Made by a program: the position numbers and the translations under genes
The notes under the pieces: generated by a model
Seen by the model: only the letters and a program-made list of their open reading frames with translations
Told to the model about the DNA's origin: nothing
Database searches by the model: none
Assembly: GCA_019638615.1 (NCBI GenBank)
Contig: JAHBTL010000010.1
Coordinates: 124,001-188,000, forward strand
Source of the DNA: Chitinophagaceae bacterium
Lineage (GTDB): Bacteria; Bacteroidota; Bacteroidia; Chitinophagales; Chitinophagaceae
Length of the DNA: 64,000 nt
Reading direction: 5' to 3'
Shown: piece by piece, positions 24,201-34,700 of the stretch
Position numbering within the stretch: position 1 is the stretch's first letter
How the letters are laid out: each line of letters begins with the position of its first letter

Positions 24201-27200
24201 CGCAGGCAAAGCTTACGCCGCAGCTATCCAAAAACTGCAGGTATTCAATGGCTGTTTTGCTGAAGCCGAGCTTACTGTTCATGTAGCTGCTGAACAGGCG
24301 GTTGGTTTGCTGCTGCTGCTCGTTCACCTGCTCATAAGCGGGTATGCTGCCGGGGAAGCCGGCTTTAAAAGAAGTGTATACCGCGTTCACCTGGCTGCAG
24401 TCCACGCACACATCGTAGCCGGTGGCGCATTGCAGCGCAGGCGGCAATATGAGAGGGTTGGGAATATAGCGGCAGTCAATCATTCCGCTGCACAGGTTGC
24501 GCAGGCTGTCAAGCGTATTATTGCTGATGCTGGTATGAAAGGTCTGCTGAATATAATCACTGAAGCTGCTGTAGCCGCTGCCGGATTGATACTGGCTGTA
24601 AAGCGTGCTGATCTTGTCGCAGGTGCAGTCGTCGGGGCGGCTGTACCAGGGCTGATCCACCACCGCAACGGGCTGGCTGTAGGGTAAAGGATGTTCCAGT
24701 AAATACGCGTTGCAGGCGCTGCTGTTGGGCCTGCCGGTGCTGTCGTTGTAATGGGTGATCAGCGCATCGAAGCTGCGGAAACCATAGCTGCTGGCGGGGC
24801 GCACGCTGCTCGCGCCAAAGGGATGGGTGGAATCGGCGCCTTCTTTACAGATCGCGACCAGGCGGGGGATGAGCCGGGCTGAATCCTCGCTGCTGTAATT
24901 ACAGGCGCTGAGCTGGTTCCACCAGTAGGATACATAGTTCTCACAGCTCCTGCCGGCAATGGCATCTATACTGTCTTTCCCGGCCTGCAGGGCGGCTCCG
25001 GCATCATCGCCTAAAAACGCGCCTGCCTCGCCGCGGGTCATGGCTTCGGTCATAAATACCGGCACGGCGGGCGCGCTGATCACGGGGTGGGATACCTGCG
25101 TGCTTATATAGGCATCGATCCACTTGCGCTTCAGCCGCAGGTACTGGTCGCGGAAAAACCGCCAGGCCATATCCCGCTCGCCCTCGCACATCAGCGTGCC
25201 GCTGAACGCATGGGAAGGGGTATTTGTAAAAAGGCTGGCACAGGTTTCATCGGCGGGATCGCAATGCCCCATGATGCTGGCGAAGGCCCACAGGTTGAAC
25301 GTATTGCCGCTGTGGGTCAGGTAATTTTCCATCGAGCTTTTTAACCAGCCTTTTACAGTGGCATTGGCGCCTCCGTAAAACAAAGAATCATTGCCATAGC
25401 TGAACCCTGAGGCCGGGGCGGTATTGGAGTTGAGCGGGTTGAGATAGCCTTTGGCAGCCGCTTCGGCATAGGTACCTGTCGCTTCAAAGCCGGCGTCCCA
25501 ATGATAGCCGGGCTTCATCTTTTCATGTTCCAGCAGCAGCCTGTATTCGGGATGCAGCGGCAGCAGCCTTTCGGCCCACTCAGGCTCAAAATTATTGAGA
25601 TACTGCCCAGGGTCCATCGACAGGGGATTTACCGCCTGGTCAAGACCGCTGTAGTCTGCAGTCGTGTACAGCGGCTTTCCTCCTGAAATATTGAAAATAC
25701 TAAGCTGCGCATGGCTGTTGGGATACTGCGCATACTGCCCGAAAGGCGGGGTCATATCCAGCAGCATCCTGTCGCGGTACTGCTGGTATTCATACCAGGG
25801 CTCCCCTTCCTGCACGCAGCGCTCTCCTCTTTGCCCGCGTATGCGTTCCAGTTGCTGGGCAATTATTTGTTCTTTGGTATGCACGGTATGGTGCGGCGCA
25901 TACAGGCTGTCGCGGTACCAGTCCATGGCGTCTTCGCGCAGGGTGAGCTTTTTGGTTACCACATAGCTGCCGGGCTGCAGCACAATGTCAAAGCGCAGGT
26001 CAAAGGTATCTGCCGCGGCGCAGGTGGTATCATATAAAGGCGGGGTGAGCCGCACGTTGCTTCTCCTGTATACACAGGCGGTATCGCCGGGCATGCGCTG
26101 GTTATTGCAATCATCCGTTACGGTAATGGTAAGGTCATACAAGCAATCATAACAAATGTCCTCGTCATCCTTATCCTGTAACAGGAGCGATTCGGGGTTC
26201 AGTGTATAACGGAAGGTATGGGTATCGGCTACGGATACCAGCAGCCCGCTGACGGATTCAATGCTGTTGCTCCGCACCACATTGTTGTTGCGGGTGAGCA
26301 ACGGGTCGGTTTGGGTGGCGGAGGCATAAGAAGGTAATGCCTGCAATGAATCCGGCACCGGGCCTGCCAGCGCGGTGGCCACCGTGCGCCCATGCATGTC
26401 CACGTACGATACGCTGTACTGCCCGTTGGCATCGCGCACCATGTTTTTCTGGTAATGCGAGGCATACCCGGCTTCGGTACCGAACAGCGCGTCCAGGTCA
26501 CGCTGCACGGGGGTGCCGTAATAATAGCTGGTTTCGTGCCCGCTGCCGGGCCGGAACTGCGGCCCTGCCCCGCCCTGGGCGGCTATGCGGCCGGTATTGT
26601 CCTGGGCATACTTTACTTCGGTATAGGGATAGAGCTGCGCATCGGGTATATAGCGGTGGATGAGCTCCTCTTTGTTCTGGTTTTGCGGTGAATAATATTT
26701 AGACGCCCCGGATACGGCAGCCAATGGCGGGGCGTGGTCTTCGCAATAATCAGCCGCGTTCGTAAGCGTATCGTATTTTCCCTGGTCGTACTCAAATGCC
26801 GTCGCGGTATTAATATCCCATCCCTGGTTAAACAACGGGTTGTATTGAATAATGGCGTTGAGCGAAGGCGCCGGCAGCACCTGTATCACGCTCCTGCCCT
26901 GCTTGTCGTAAAAGGTTTCGGCTACAATAGTGGTATCGGTCACATTGTCTTTGGTAACGGTCTGGCGGTTGCGCATGATGCCGTCAAAGTACTGTACCAC
27001 CGATTTGCGTTTGCCTTCTTCCGCAAACGAAGTGGACGCCTGCCAGTTGAGGGGCCGTTCATGACCGCTGCATACATATTCCCCTAACCCGCCTTCGGCC
27101 ACATGGTCGGAGCTCCACGCCGTTACTTTGCGCTCCCCTTCAATGGTGGTTTGGGCGGCCCGCACCCGGTAAAACAATCTCCCGTCGCCTTCGTATAACA

Positions 27201-27981
27201 GGGGAATGAAATAATGGCATTTGGAAATGGTGACCCGCGTGGCATTGTGGCGGAACAGCAGGCCGGGACTGAACACCCCGCCCACATCATACCAGCCGGC
27301 ATCCAGCGCGGTCTGGTCTGCAAAGGTCCATTCCAGGTCGTATTCTTCCGCGGCATTCAGGCTGGGCCACGACACCCGGAGCTCTCCTTTGGAGGATATA
27401 AAATCCGTGTTTTGGGTAAGGGAAGTGATGGCGTCGTTCTCACAATCCATGCTGAATATCCTGCCGATGACCATGCGGTTCTCTGCTTTCAGCACGGGCA
27501 TGATATTATTTAACGCGGCATAGCTGGCGGTAATGCCCAGCACTTTGATCTTTACCCGGCGCGCATCGGTAAAATGGTAAACGGCTTTGCTGTTATAAGC
27601 TTTGTCTTTAAAATACTCAATGCTAAGCGTGCGCGACGCGATGGAATCGTAAATGCTGTCTTTGTTGGTAAAGTATATTCTCAGCTCCAGGTCTGCCTTA
27701 AACGAATCGGGCGGCATCCTTAACGAGGTTTCATCCAGGTAAAACACGATCATATTGTTCACCGGCAGGGTGGTATCCACGGGGGCAAAGGAGGCTTCAT
27801 CAAAAAAGAGGGAGTCGATCACGGTCCGGCTGCTGTCCTGGGCCAGGGAGCCTTCCAGCCCGCTGAGCGTTTGCATATATGTTACGGGGCGCCGTTGCGC
27901 CTGCGCCTGCTGCGCCACCATGCACAACAATGCCAGCCCCGCGGTGAAAAACCATTTGATGCCCGGTGAAATAACTGTCAT
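18271..27981 (-). CDS. Giant RHS/YD polymorphic toxin with LamG-like modules and nuclease tip
   Basis: A 3236-aa exported protein. Residues 1-29 are a signal peptide ending QAQAQ. A DUF6443-like segment lies near 310-375. Three repeated units of ~280 aa (about 1310-2115) each combine a LamG/concanavalin-like sandwich (ending like AIDWVKMYDASGNLTLFED) with a Cys-bounded hinge (GTSxxYxQxDSxYxxxCG). YD/RHS repeats run from ~2185 and the RHS core (PFGMTLPG ... YEPRLGRRWNVDP) is at ~2910-2960. The tip (~2990-3236) has GFVYEKMRG, EVIDKF and SIKTLDL, fitting a PD-(D/E)XK nuclease like the CdiA-EC869 tip. The RHS shell probably encloses the tip until delivery. The tip and the LamG zone are visibly more AT-rich than the rest. 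Confidence 0.85.
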   Translation of the reverse strand: MTVISPGIKWFFTAGLALLCMVAQQAQAQRRPVTYMQTLSGLEGSLAQDSSRTVIDSLFFDEASFAPVDTTLPVNNMIVFYLDETSLRMPPDSFKADLELRIYFTNKDSIYDSIASRTLSIEYFKDKAYNSKAVYHFTDARRVKIKVLGITASYAALNNIMPVLKAENRMVIGRIFSMDCENDAITSLTQNTDFISSKGELRVSWPSLNAAEEYDLEWTFADQTALDAGWYDVGGVFSPGLLFRHNATRVTISKCHYFIPLLYEGDGRLFYRVRAAQTTIEGERKVTAWSSDHVAEGGLGEYVCSGHERPLNWQASTSFAEEGKRKSVVQYFDGIMRNRQTVTKDNVTDTTIVAETFYDKQGRSVIQVLPAPSLNAIIQYNPLFNQGWDINTATAFEYDQGKYDTLTNAADYCEDHAPPLAAVSGASKYYSPQNQNKEELIHRYIPDAQLYPYTEVKYAQDNTGRIAAQGGAGPQFRPGSGHETSYYYGTPVQRDLDALFGTEAGYASHYQKNMVRDANGQYSVSYVDMHGRTVATALAGPVPDSLQALPSYASATQTDPLLTRNNNVVRSNSIESVSGLLVSVADTHTFRYTLNPESLLLQDKDDEDICYDCLYDLTITVTDDCNNQRMPGDTACVYRRSNVRLTPPLYDTTCAAADTFDLRFDIVLQPGSYVVTKKLTLREDAMDWYRDSLYAPHHTVHTKEQIIAQQLERIRGQRGERCVQEGEPWYEYQQYRDRMLLDMTPPFGQYAQYPNSHAQLSIFNISGGKPLYTTADYSGLDQAVNPLSMDPGQYLNNFEPEWAERLLPLHPEYRLLLEHEKMKPGYHWDAGFEATGTYAEAAAKGYLNPLNSNTAPASGFSYGNDSLFYGGANATVKGWLKSSMENYLTHSGNTFNLWAFASIMGHCDPADETCASLFTNTPSHAFSGTLMCEGERDMAWRFFRDQYLRLKRKWIDAYISTQVSHPVISAPAVPVFMTEAMTRGEAGAFLGDDAGAALQAGKDSIDAIAGRSCENYVSYWWNQLSACNYSSEDSARLIPRLVAICKEGADSTHPFGASSVRPASSYGFRSFDALITHYNDSTGRPNSSACNAYLLEHPLPYSQPVAVVDQPWYSRPDDCTCDKISTLYSQYQSGSGYSSFSDYIQQTFHTSISNNTLDSLRNLCSGMIDCRYIPNPLILPPALQCATGYDVCVDCSQVNAVYTSFKAGFPGSIPAYEQVNEQQQQTNRLFSSYMNSKLGFSKTAIEYLQFLDSCGVSFACDSLQALMKRYNRDVNPYRFESYAQSAYITPTILSDMNLITSNGMLCWPQAVRDTTSREWVYFQNITRNSNGNKFCTENGYSIEWRFKSLKKVLNAVDDVFYFQDNNVWFGLCRQEPGTPGFYLREIKGVSPDHANYVTLFSGLQLLDSDPDIIYKSWNTLKVTVTPADFKIYFNNTLVKQISRNGTTLINESVFTLAFLDYQGAIDWVKMYDASGNLTLFEDYNDPSTRATISPSFLCPQPAANCQAPFVTYFNQQKGTSYTYSQIDSVYLKHCGRRPDVCESLAICDAFEMLKNSYLNTQTSRTPYFQFAGNTARNPNHEVIGASSEIIHDGMATSPARYLDSTVYGYSHLQYGWPRCNWNVQSKKRFSVEGRIRVNYLPGGQVVLFTGSCMFAYLRIALQPYGYVISAHSVGFNSVQRNTIEHPIDTLPNGFNNWVNIKLRYDNGKYQYYINGKLVLQYISAERPSPVGGVGLGYHGTVHASASMDWIKIYGEHDELLHVENFDNVSMLKLPTDLITECNPASCQTSFAGYYNTQRGTSFSFAQLDSIYQQSCGKVLDVCGFAATQGYKDSLEHLIDSFYVNAKPGRVVHNWDTGGYVYTRLADLVHDGVIYLPDSIRERPRGWYNNYQLNFNKFCSQDGYTVSARFKFMRNERLGDMFHLGFRSLQAMFFAGTANGVTGLHMFDPTLYMYDAAPAQVFPGYTLIDSNAYAYRDWMVFKTVVKPGKAELYYNGKKVWEHSRDSTVAIGQQQNFTLGLWERHAVIDWFRVGDVNDNTMYFEDFTDTVRPATVDPSFICAGATDCQLAFKNYFNLKHGTSHTYAQIDSIYKRAGVRLDACDEIQATAPSSLLLCGKNEPTNPTLRYEDIYDPPCSDSSVLAIQSGTEIYNAYKDSLDQSFNSKYAAKCLAAASVESFTVEHPVSEYHYTLYYYDQAGNLVKTIPPAGVNAIRRQGWLDTVALKRNAGQAWTPSHTMPTVYRYNSLNQVVSQQTPDAGKRVNWYDRLGRPAVSQNAQQLIDGKYSYTIYDSLSRITEAGQKPHPTAMTNTISKDPQALFNWIYYNNVNNTYGAEMVTRTVYDEPSVDGTPCVTELQFTQKPHTLRNRVSYTRYFEKPSYTYNAQYAKYFITGISYTAGIDYSYDIHGNVDTMRNLYGSNAYSPMTHHGANACKTIAYHYDLISGKVNEVHYQPGQNDELYHRYEYDAENRLTDVYTTDNKIFLYQQGLEEHEAKYQYYRHGPLARTIIGQQQVQGVDYTYTLQGWLKGINGNSTTPAYDPGGDARAGANPYVAADAIGITLRYFTGDYTAINSAAPNPFPAYTHKLAAGTYKPLYNGNISAVTTNTTEFGYAALYNYHYDQLNRLVAMDTYRGFNNTANHWNSMASTFLYRERYGYDANGNITRADRNGNLTANPLMDSLYYRYIAGTNKLEYVNDYGVTSYGVNVDLKNQSPGNYQYDAIGNLVSAANRAISVIKWNVYGKITEFNKSAVANATAQHVYYNYDPSGNRIGQYQRHGSGVNANYNYIWYVRDAQGNVLAVYKVNQVKSASEGTLKLAEHHMYGSSRLGIINRDLNVDNVQKYAPEHVDGLGDTYLINFTRGNKLFEVTNHLGNVMLTVTDKREPVPVSGNPSVIASYKADVVTAADYSPFGMTLPGRVTNNHWQKYRYGFNGQEADHEVNGPYNSYNAEFWQYEPRLGRRWNVDPVVKPYESPYMPLGNNPILNIDPDGADWYANGQGMFIWSTDPSIMMLGFNNYYGTELPEGVREDQILTTIPGQPGFYYKNKSDMLGKFINAVTNSNKSPTLKKYSWHDVAMGSELQDYAMLGALGKALSPLGNTVASILKGSGGSIWKITSWLERGFVYEKMRGGNLTPGFEVIDKFIKGVATSIKTLDLGAPTYMKEGSKAVYNKLKGYIDKLAEFKGGVKGEDVVLGDQIKKKVLDVGIPKGATKSQVEQLQEAIKYGKDNGVNVQINVVK

Positions 27982-27999
27982 GACGATGTCTTTTGTAGA

Positions 28000-28731
28000 T
28001 TATTGAGTAATATTGGTTTCAACAAAATAGCCGGTATAGTCCGGGCGTGGTACGAACTGCCCGCCCTGCCATACCACGAATTTGTCTTCGCTGAACCAGC
28101 TTCCGGCAATGGGCGCGGTGCTGTAATTGGAAAAAGTAAAAAGGAGCAATGCTTTGCCGCTGGGGAACAGGTCTTCATCCACGCCCGGCGTATCGGCGGG
28201 CATATAACATTTTACCTGCTCCATGAGGTAGGTTTTGAAATTGTATCTTACCTCGTAGCTGGTATACATGGCCCCCGGCTTGAAACGTATTTTGAGCGTG
28301 CGCACGGAATCGTTCACATTGGTTACGGTAATGCTTTGGGCAAAGCGGCTCCAGTACATCGTATCCGTTACGGGCATATTCATCACATCGGGATAATCCT
28401 GCCGGTCGCGTACCGCTATCACGCTGTCCCAATGGCTTACTTTTACACTGTACCTGCTGCCCTGTACAATTTCAGTGCTGTCTATATAGGTATAATACAA
28501 TCCGCCATGCAGCTTGTAGTAACCGCTCATCTGTTCCGCCACGCTGTCCACATCCAGGCTGTCGGTATACTTTACCTGCAGGTCAAAGCTCAGATCGGGC
28601 GCAAGCCGGTAGGTTTCGGCGAGCATTATCATTTCCACTATCTCTGTACCGGGCAAAACGGTCTGCGACCTGCCGTGCATACTTTGCGTTACTGCAATCA
28701 ATAAGCAAAAGCATCTCATTATGTATTTCAT
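28000..28731 (-). CDS. Exported protein of the RHS operon, function unknown
   Basis: The 243-aa protein has a signal peptide (residues 1-~23, CFCLLIAVTQSMHGRSQ). The mature part is beta-rich with many Tyr, Asp and Ser residues and no Cys motif beyond the signal. I do not recognise a family. It lies between the 2523-aa and the 3236-aa genes with gaps of 17 and 18 bases, so it is co-transcribed and probably works with them at the surface, for example as a linker or chaperone. Confidence 0.7.
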   Translation of the reverse strand: MKYIMRCFCLLIAVTQSMHGRSQTVLPGTEIVEMIMLAETYRLAPDLSFDLQVKYTDSLDVDSVAEQMSGYYKLHGGLYYTYIDSTEIVQGSRYSVKVSHWDSVIAVRDRQDYPDVMNMPVTDTMYWSRFAQSITVTNVNDSVRTLKIRFKPGAMYTSYEVRYNFKTYLMEQVKCYMPADTPGVDEDLFPSGKALLLFTFSNYSTAPIAGSWFSEDKFVVWQGGQFVPRPDYTGYFVETNITQ

Positions 28732-28748
28732 ACAATTATTTGTTTTGG

Positions 28749-31700
28749 TTATTCCCTTATTAATGCGCTGCGTGTTTCTTTAATGGTTTGTATTCCTTTC
28801 ACGGTTTCTTTTTTCACTCTTATCAGCGTTCCATCGTTGTCGTATTCATAAAAGCTGGCATAATTGTTCTCGTCCAGTTCCGCCATCAGCCGCAGGTTTA
28901 CCGCATCGTAGGCAAACGATTTCATGCTGCTGTTGTAGGGCTGTACGCGTATGTCATCTGCATAAATGGCCTGTCCGGGGAGACCTTTTAGAGTAAGCTC
29001 CATCTGTGTTGCATTAGCCGGTACGGTAAGGATCCTTTCATACCGCTGCCAGGTTTCGATCCGAACGCCTGTGGGGTACAGGCTGGAATCGGAGAGCAGG
29101 CTTCCTCCCTGCTTAAATGCCACCGACAAAACATTACCCGGCGATGGACCGGTATCACAATCGGCGCCATCCCTTCTTACCCAGGCGCTTACCACTATTT
29201 TCTTCCCGGCAACGGGCTTAAACACCGGCCGGATAATACTATCAGCTTTTATATTATTAAGGTTGACACAGTAATGACTGATCGATTGAAGAATGGAAGC
29301 AGCGGGCGCGCTCATTACGCCGGGACGGTACGTGAACCTCCCCGGTATTACCTCCTCCTGCTGCTTATTGCTCCTCCATCTAAGCGATACAAAAGAGGGG
29401 ATCGTGGTGTTGCTCACATACGTGATCATAACGGGGTAAAGCTGACCTGCCACCAGCGGATAGGGAGTGGTTACGGTTTGAACGCCCTGCGAGAAACCCA
29501 TAGATGACCGCCCGGCTATATCTATCCTCCCCGAATTACCATTGTATTCAAGAATAAAGGTATACACACCGCTATACCGCGGCTGTATCATGCCTGTCCA
29601 GGTAACACTATACAGGCTTACAATAGGGCATTTCGGAAGGGAATAAGGAATGGTATTCCCCCATTGAAAATGAATGCCGGCATTGAATACCGTTGTTTCT
29701 GAAAGACATGTCTTGTATCTTCCGGCAAACCCCTGTGTGGTATCTGAGCCCAGCACTTTAGTGGTGTACACCGGTATGGAATCTACCTGTGCGGAAAGTG
29801 CATAAGGCAGACTGTCTGTTTTTGACACTGCTGCCGTCAATACCGATGTGGAAGCAGCATTGATTTTAAGACTGTAATTACCGGTATGGCTGATCGTACT
29901 GTCGAGGGAAACCCCTTCCTGGCCTTTTACAAAGTCGAATTCCCGCGGGTTTTCGCATAAGGGAATACAGGCCTGGTTGCGGTAATTGTAATCTTCAAAA
30001 CCATCAAACAATACTTCGCGGTAACGGCTGTTTTGTATAACAGCTACCGGCAACGACTGGTTGTAGCCGTACAACCCGGCATTGTACCTGCCCAGCGGAT
30101 CGTAATTCTCAATTTCAAAGCCGCGTTTGTTATAAACGGAGCTGGCGGCATTCCATACCCATTTTGTCGTATCAGCGGCCGCTACCAGCCCCGAATCGGA
30201 GAACTGCCAGTAGGGCGTCCACTGTTGTAAGGCGCCTTCTGTACGGATATTGGTACCGGTAATGCCTGCATCGCTTTCTTTGCGGTCGCTGTACCAGGTA
30301 TAGGCGCGGTCGGCCCGCCAGTTGCCCAGTATCCCCCAGCGGTAGGGATTGACAGCCGTATCGCTGATGTTTTCTTTGCAGAGCTTGATGGCGGAATCCA
30401 CATAGGCTTTATAATTTATGACAAGAGAAGGCGCATTGCAGGAACATCCGCCGATTAGAGATTTTAACTCACCTCCTCCTGATGGACAATAGTGCTGATC
30501 GAGGCTGGATTCATCTTTTCCGCAAAAGCTGAGGTAACTTGATTCTGCTACTTTTGAATCAACAGGATTTATTTTATTTAATTGAAACATTAACCCATAT
30601 CTCTCATGTTGAATGTATTCCTGGATTAAACTTGTACAATTGATGCTATTATATAATGAAGAGGTTATACTTACAGAAGGGGTGCCGGTTTCAAAAGACA
30701 AATAATGGGTACCACTGTGCCAGTTCCCGGTAATCCGTTTCACTGTTGCTGCGGAATAATCTTTGTAAAAATCTGTTGCCGAAGACCAGTCATAGCTGTA
30801 CCTGGCTGAGAAGCACGCTCCGCTTCTGCTCACCCTGCCCCACAATCGATATGGAACTTTTGGCGTAAGGGAAAGATAAGCTGAAGTAATAATGGCATCA
30901 TCAGGAATTTGAGAAAGATCAAAATCCAGGATACTTTTTGAAAAAATCGTTCTGGAGTGATGACAATATTTTCGATACCCTATAAAATCAAAACCAGCTA
31001 TCGCATATCCATAATTATACAATATTTCCGATTTGGCATAGGTATCATACTTCACTACATTAACTTTCGCTGATGCTGTTAACTGGGGAAAATCCCTGTA
31101 CACCCTCACCACGCTGTCTTTCACATAATAACTTTTTTCCACCTGCCACAGATCCTTATAAGCAGTAGCCGAAGTATGGATCACATTGATATTGCTGTCA
31201 ATTACTATTTTGTATCTGCCCGATGAAACTTCCTGTACCGGGTTTTCCAGCGATACGATGTTCCCGGCGCCCGCCCCCAGCATATTGCGCCTGCCCGACC
31301 GGATTATTCTCATGCCTGCAATCAGCCCTGTATAAGGCTTGCCGTTTTCATCCATAAAATACAACCCCCTGTCTTTTTCTTTTCCTTTGGCGGCATCCAT
31401 CGCCCATATCCTTTTCGTTGTACCGGGAGCGGTAAATTCATAATCCGGACAATCGCCCGGCACATTGGTAATAACCGGGAACTCCTGGCTGGCAAGAATT
31501 AAAATTTCGTCTCCACTCTCAAAAAAACGCGCCGCATTAAAAACACTGCCGTCTGCATTCCTCATCTTGCCTTTTATTACCTCCTTATTCGAAAACACCG
31601 CATCCATATTTTTATAGGCCGGCCCCATGCCGCTATACGCCCAGTGGGCGGGATAGCTGAACTGGTAGACCGGGTCGTCAAATTCGTTGTTGGTCCGGCT

Positions 31701-34700
31701 TACTACCGCATCGCCCGTCTCCGCATCGTATACCAGGTTCCTGGTGGTGACGATGCTGCCTTTATCCACCACTACCACGCTGTCGAGTATGCCGTAGCGT
31801 TGTACGATCTTTACTGTTGCCGCGGAACGGAAAGTGTTTTCTTCTTTCTGGAACATGGGGAAATAGGTAAAAATGGGTAAGGCGCTGCCGAATAAAAACG
31901 GGATAAGATCCAGGTTTGCCTGGTGATTTTTAGAATTCGTGATGGAATATTGCTCCCGCATATCGGTCATCAGCTCAATATCAAGCCCGATTACCCCGTT
32001 GCGGTCCACGCTCCCGTTGAGTGAATCCACCACCCATACATTGTTGTTCAAATGTAAGGCAGGCGCTGTAGGGTCATCCACTTTGTAAAAATGCTTCGTG
32101 TAATGAATGGCGTTACCCGGGTCGTTCTCCGCATAATTGGCCTGCCCTTTCATTTTGCCGTTCATATCGTTCAGCTCTACCTTAAAGCCCTGCGAAATGG
32201 TAAGGTTTCTTACGGCGTTCAACCTGAGAAGACTGAGGAGCTTAGGATTATGGGGAATTTTACTCGCTCCGTCCAGCGGGGTGAATTCAGTACGGGTGGG
32301 AAAATCCCTGGTGGTAAAAAATTCCGTTTCCTGCCAGCCGTTGGCAGACCTGGCTTTGGTATGAATGGTCCTTACCCTCACCTTGCTGTATCCCACCATA
32401 GCGGCCGGGTAGAAACTCTCACCCAACGGTTTTTCCGAGTACAGGTAATGCGTGGGCGCCAGCACCGATAGCTTCTCCTCGTATTCTATGGGCTCGCGCA
32501 GCGGGTTCTCCTCTCCGCCAATAAAGGGCTCGTAGCTGGCAACCCCGCTGCTGATGGTGATGGTGTCGCGTTTCAGCTTTCTGATCCCGGCCACCACCGT
32601 ATCCTTCGTAACGATTTTTGTGGTAGTGTAAGAATAGGTCTGGCCATAGCTGGCTTCCCGCTGGCTGGTCATGGTCTTCCAGTTGTCAAAGACCTCCACT
32701 CTTTTCACCCGGTAGCCGCCGCCGTATTTTTTGTACGCCGGGCTGTTCAGCCGCACGAATGATTCCGCAGGCTTCGTATTTTTACACCATTTTCTTTTCT
32801 TTCCCATCTCATAAAATCCTTTTACCGAATTCTGTATTTCCGAAATAGAGGAAGCCAGCATGGTGACCAGGTTCGAAAAAGTGAGGTTGTCGCCCATTTC
32901 GGAGGCAGGATAGGCTTTGGACGGGATATTGAGCTTCATGAACTGGAGCGCCGCCAGGATGAGCGGATGTTTGCCGTCTACCCTGGCGAGCTTTATCCAG
33001 ATGCGGTTATGGTTACCCGTTACTACTCCGTAATTACCCTGGTCTATATCAACCCAGGTGGGTATATACTCATACCCGCTGCCCCACCGGTCTGAAGGCA
33101 TCCGCACTGCTATTTTGCAGAAAATTTTGGTGACGCCTTCCAGGTATTTCCGGTAGATATCCGATTTTTCATATACAGGTTCCGGTACATCAATAAACAC
33201 ATATTCTTTATCAACACCATCATCCGTGTAAAGAGCCGTATCAGGGGCGGAGGAACCGGTGCTTCCAAACCCCGCCAGCTTACACAACTGCATGGCGCGT
33301 TTGTCCTGCACATAGGCATAATCATCCGCTTCGTAGCTGATCTTCATCAGTCCACCGGAGGGAAGCCTTATATCCGTGAGGTTCCAGGCATTGGCATATT
33401 CGGCTGCCTTTGCCGAATCCTGTACGGCGTATGGATAATCCACGTTGTTCAACCCCGAAGGATTGGATGACGGATGCTTGTAACTGCCCCAGCGATCGTA
33501 CTGTTTGCTGTTGTGCCCGGGGTTGTATTTGTCAACCGGTTGTCCTTCTGTTACCTGGCCATAGTTAAACACATAGGGATTTTTTACGCCTTTGTAATTG
33601 CCGTTGTAGGAGAACCATATTTTCTTCAAAGTGAGCTTCCCTTTGTTCTTGTTCACATTGCTGCTGCTGCCGGAAGCAACTGCATTCCCGTTTTTATCGA
33701 CCGGGTTGCCGGAATTATTAACAATATTCCGGCACAAAGAATAATCGTATTCAAAATGCACGGATTTTACCGGCTTTGCATTCAACCCGTTTTTCACCAG
33801 GTCGGGCTTCGAATACAGATCGATCCTTTCCAGCCGCCTGAGCTTTTGCGCCGGATCGATGCCTCCATTCTCACCTGTGATGCCTAAACCGTCCTCGCGC
33901 TTATCCGAGATCCTGAATACCGCGAGCATGGTTTTGGAAGCAATGGAATTGAGATACCATACTTCTTTTTCACCATACATATACGTTCCCTTATCATCGC
34001 GGGAGTAGGTTTTTAACCCTTCGTTGTAGTTTACTTTGTTCTGCTCATTGGGCGTACGCCAGCGGTAATAGCCTTTTCCCTGCCCGTATACCATGGTATA
34101 ATTGAATTTAACCGCATCGCCCGGGTCGTCATCTGTTATGCCGTCTTCTGTAATGTCTACATAATCCGGCGATACCAACCCCGTGAGCAAATACGAATGC
34201 GCATAGGGCGGCATGATGTCTTTGGTAAAAAAATGATCCTTTCCTTTTGTATTGGTGAAGCCATGATTGTCTTTTCCCGCTTCGTAATCCGCAAGCCCCC
34301 TGTCAACATTTGCGGGCGCTGTTTCTTTGTCAATGGCAAAAGTCACATCCTGCTGCTCCACGTTATACGCCGGCAGCCCGTATATGTATCGCCTGCCGTC
34401 TGCATTCAATACCGTTACTTCAGATATATGATGTTCTTTGCGGATCTCATCTACCCGGTCCAGGGGATTTTCAAGCGCCGTATCGGGACAGGTGCCAACA
34501 GGAATTGCGTTTTCTACGACCGGTTGTATTTTTTTATCCAGCCCGTATAACCATGCTTCCCCTGCCGTTTTGTAAGTAATTACCTGGGTCCTTTTATCGC
34601 GTTGCTGCTTAACAAGCGGGCCGGCTATGCTGATATTCCTGTGGGGCTTATTGTTGTAATACGCTACCAGCTCATTAGCGGCTTTTACGTTAGCGGGGCT

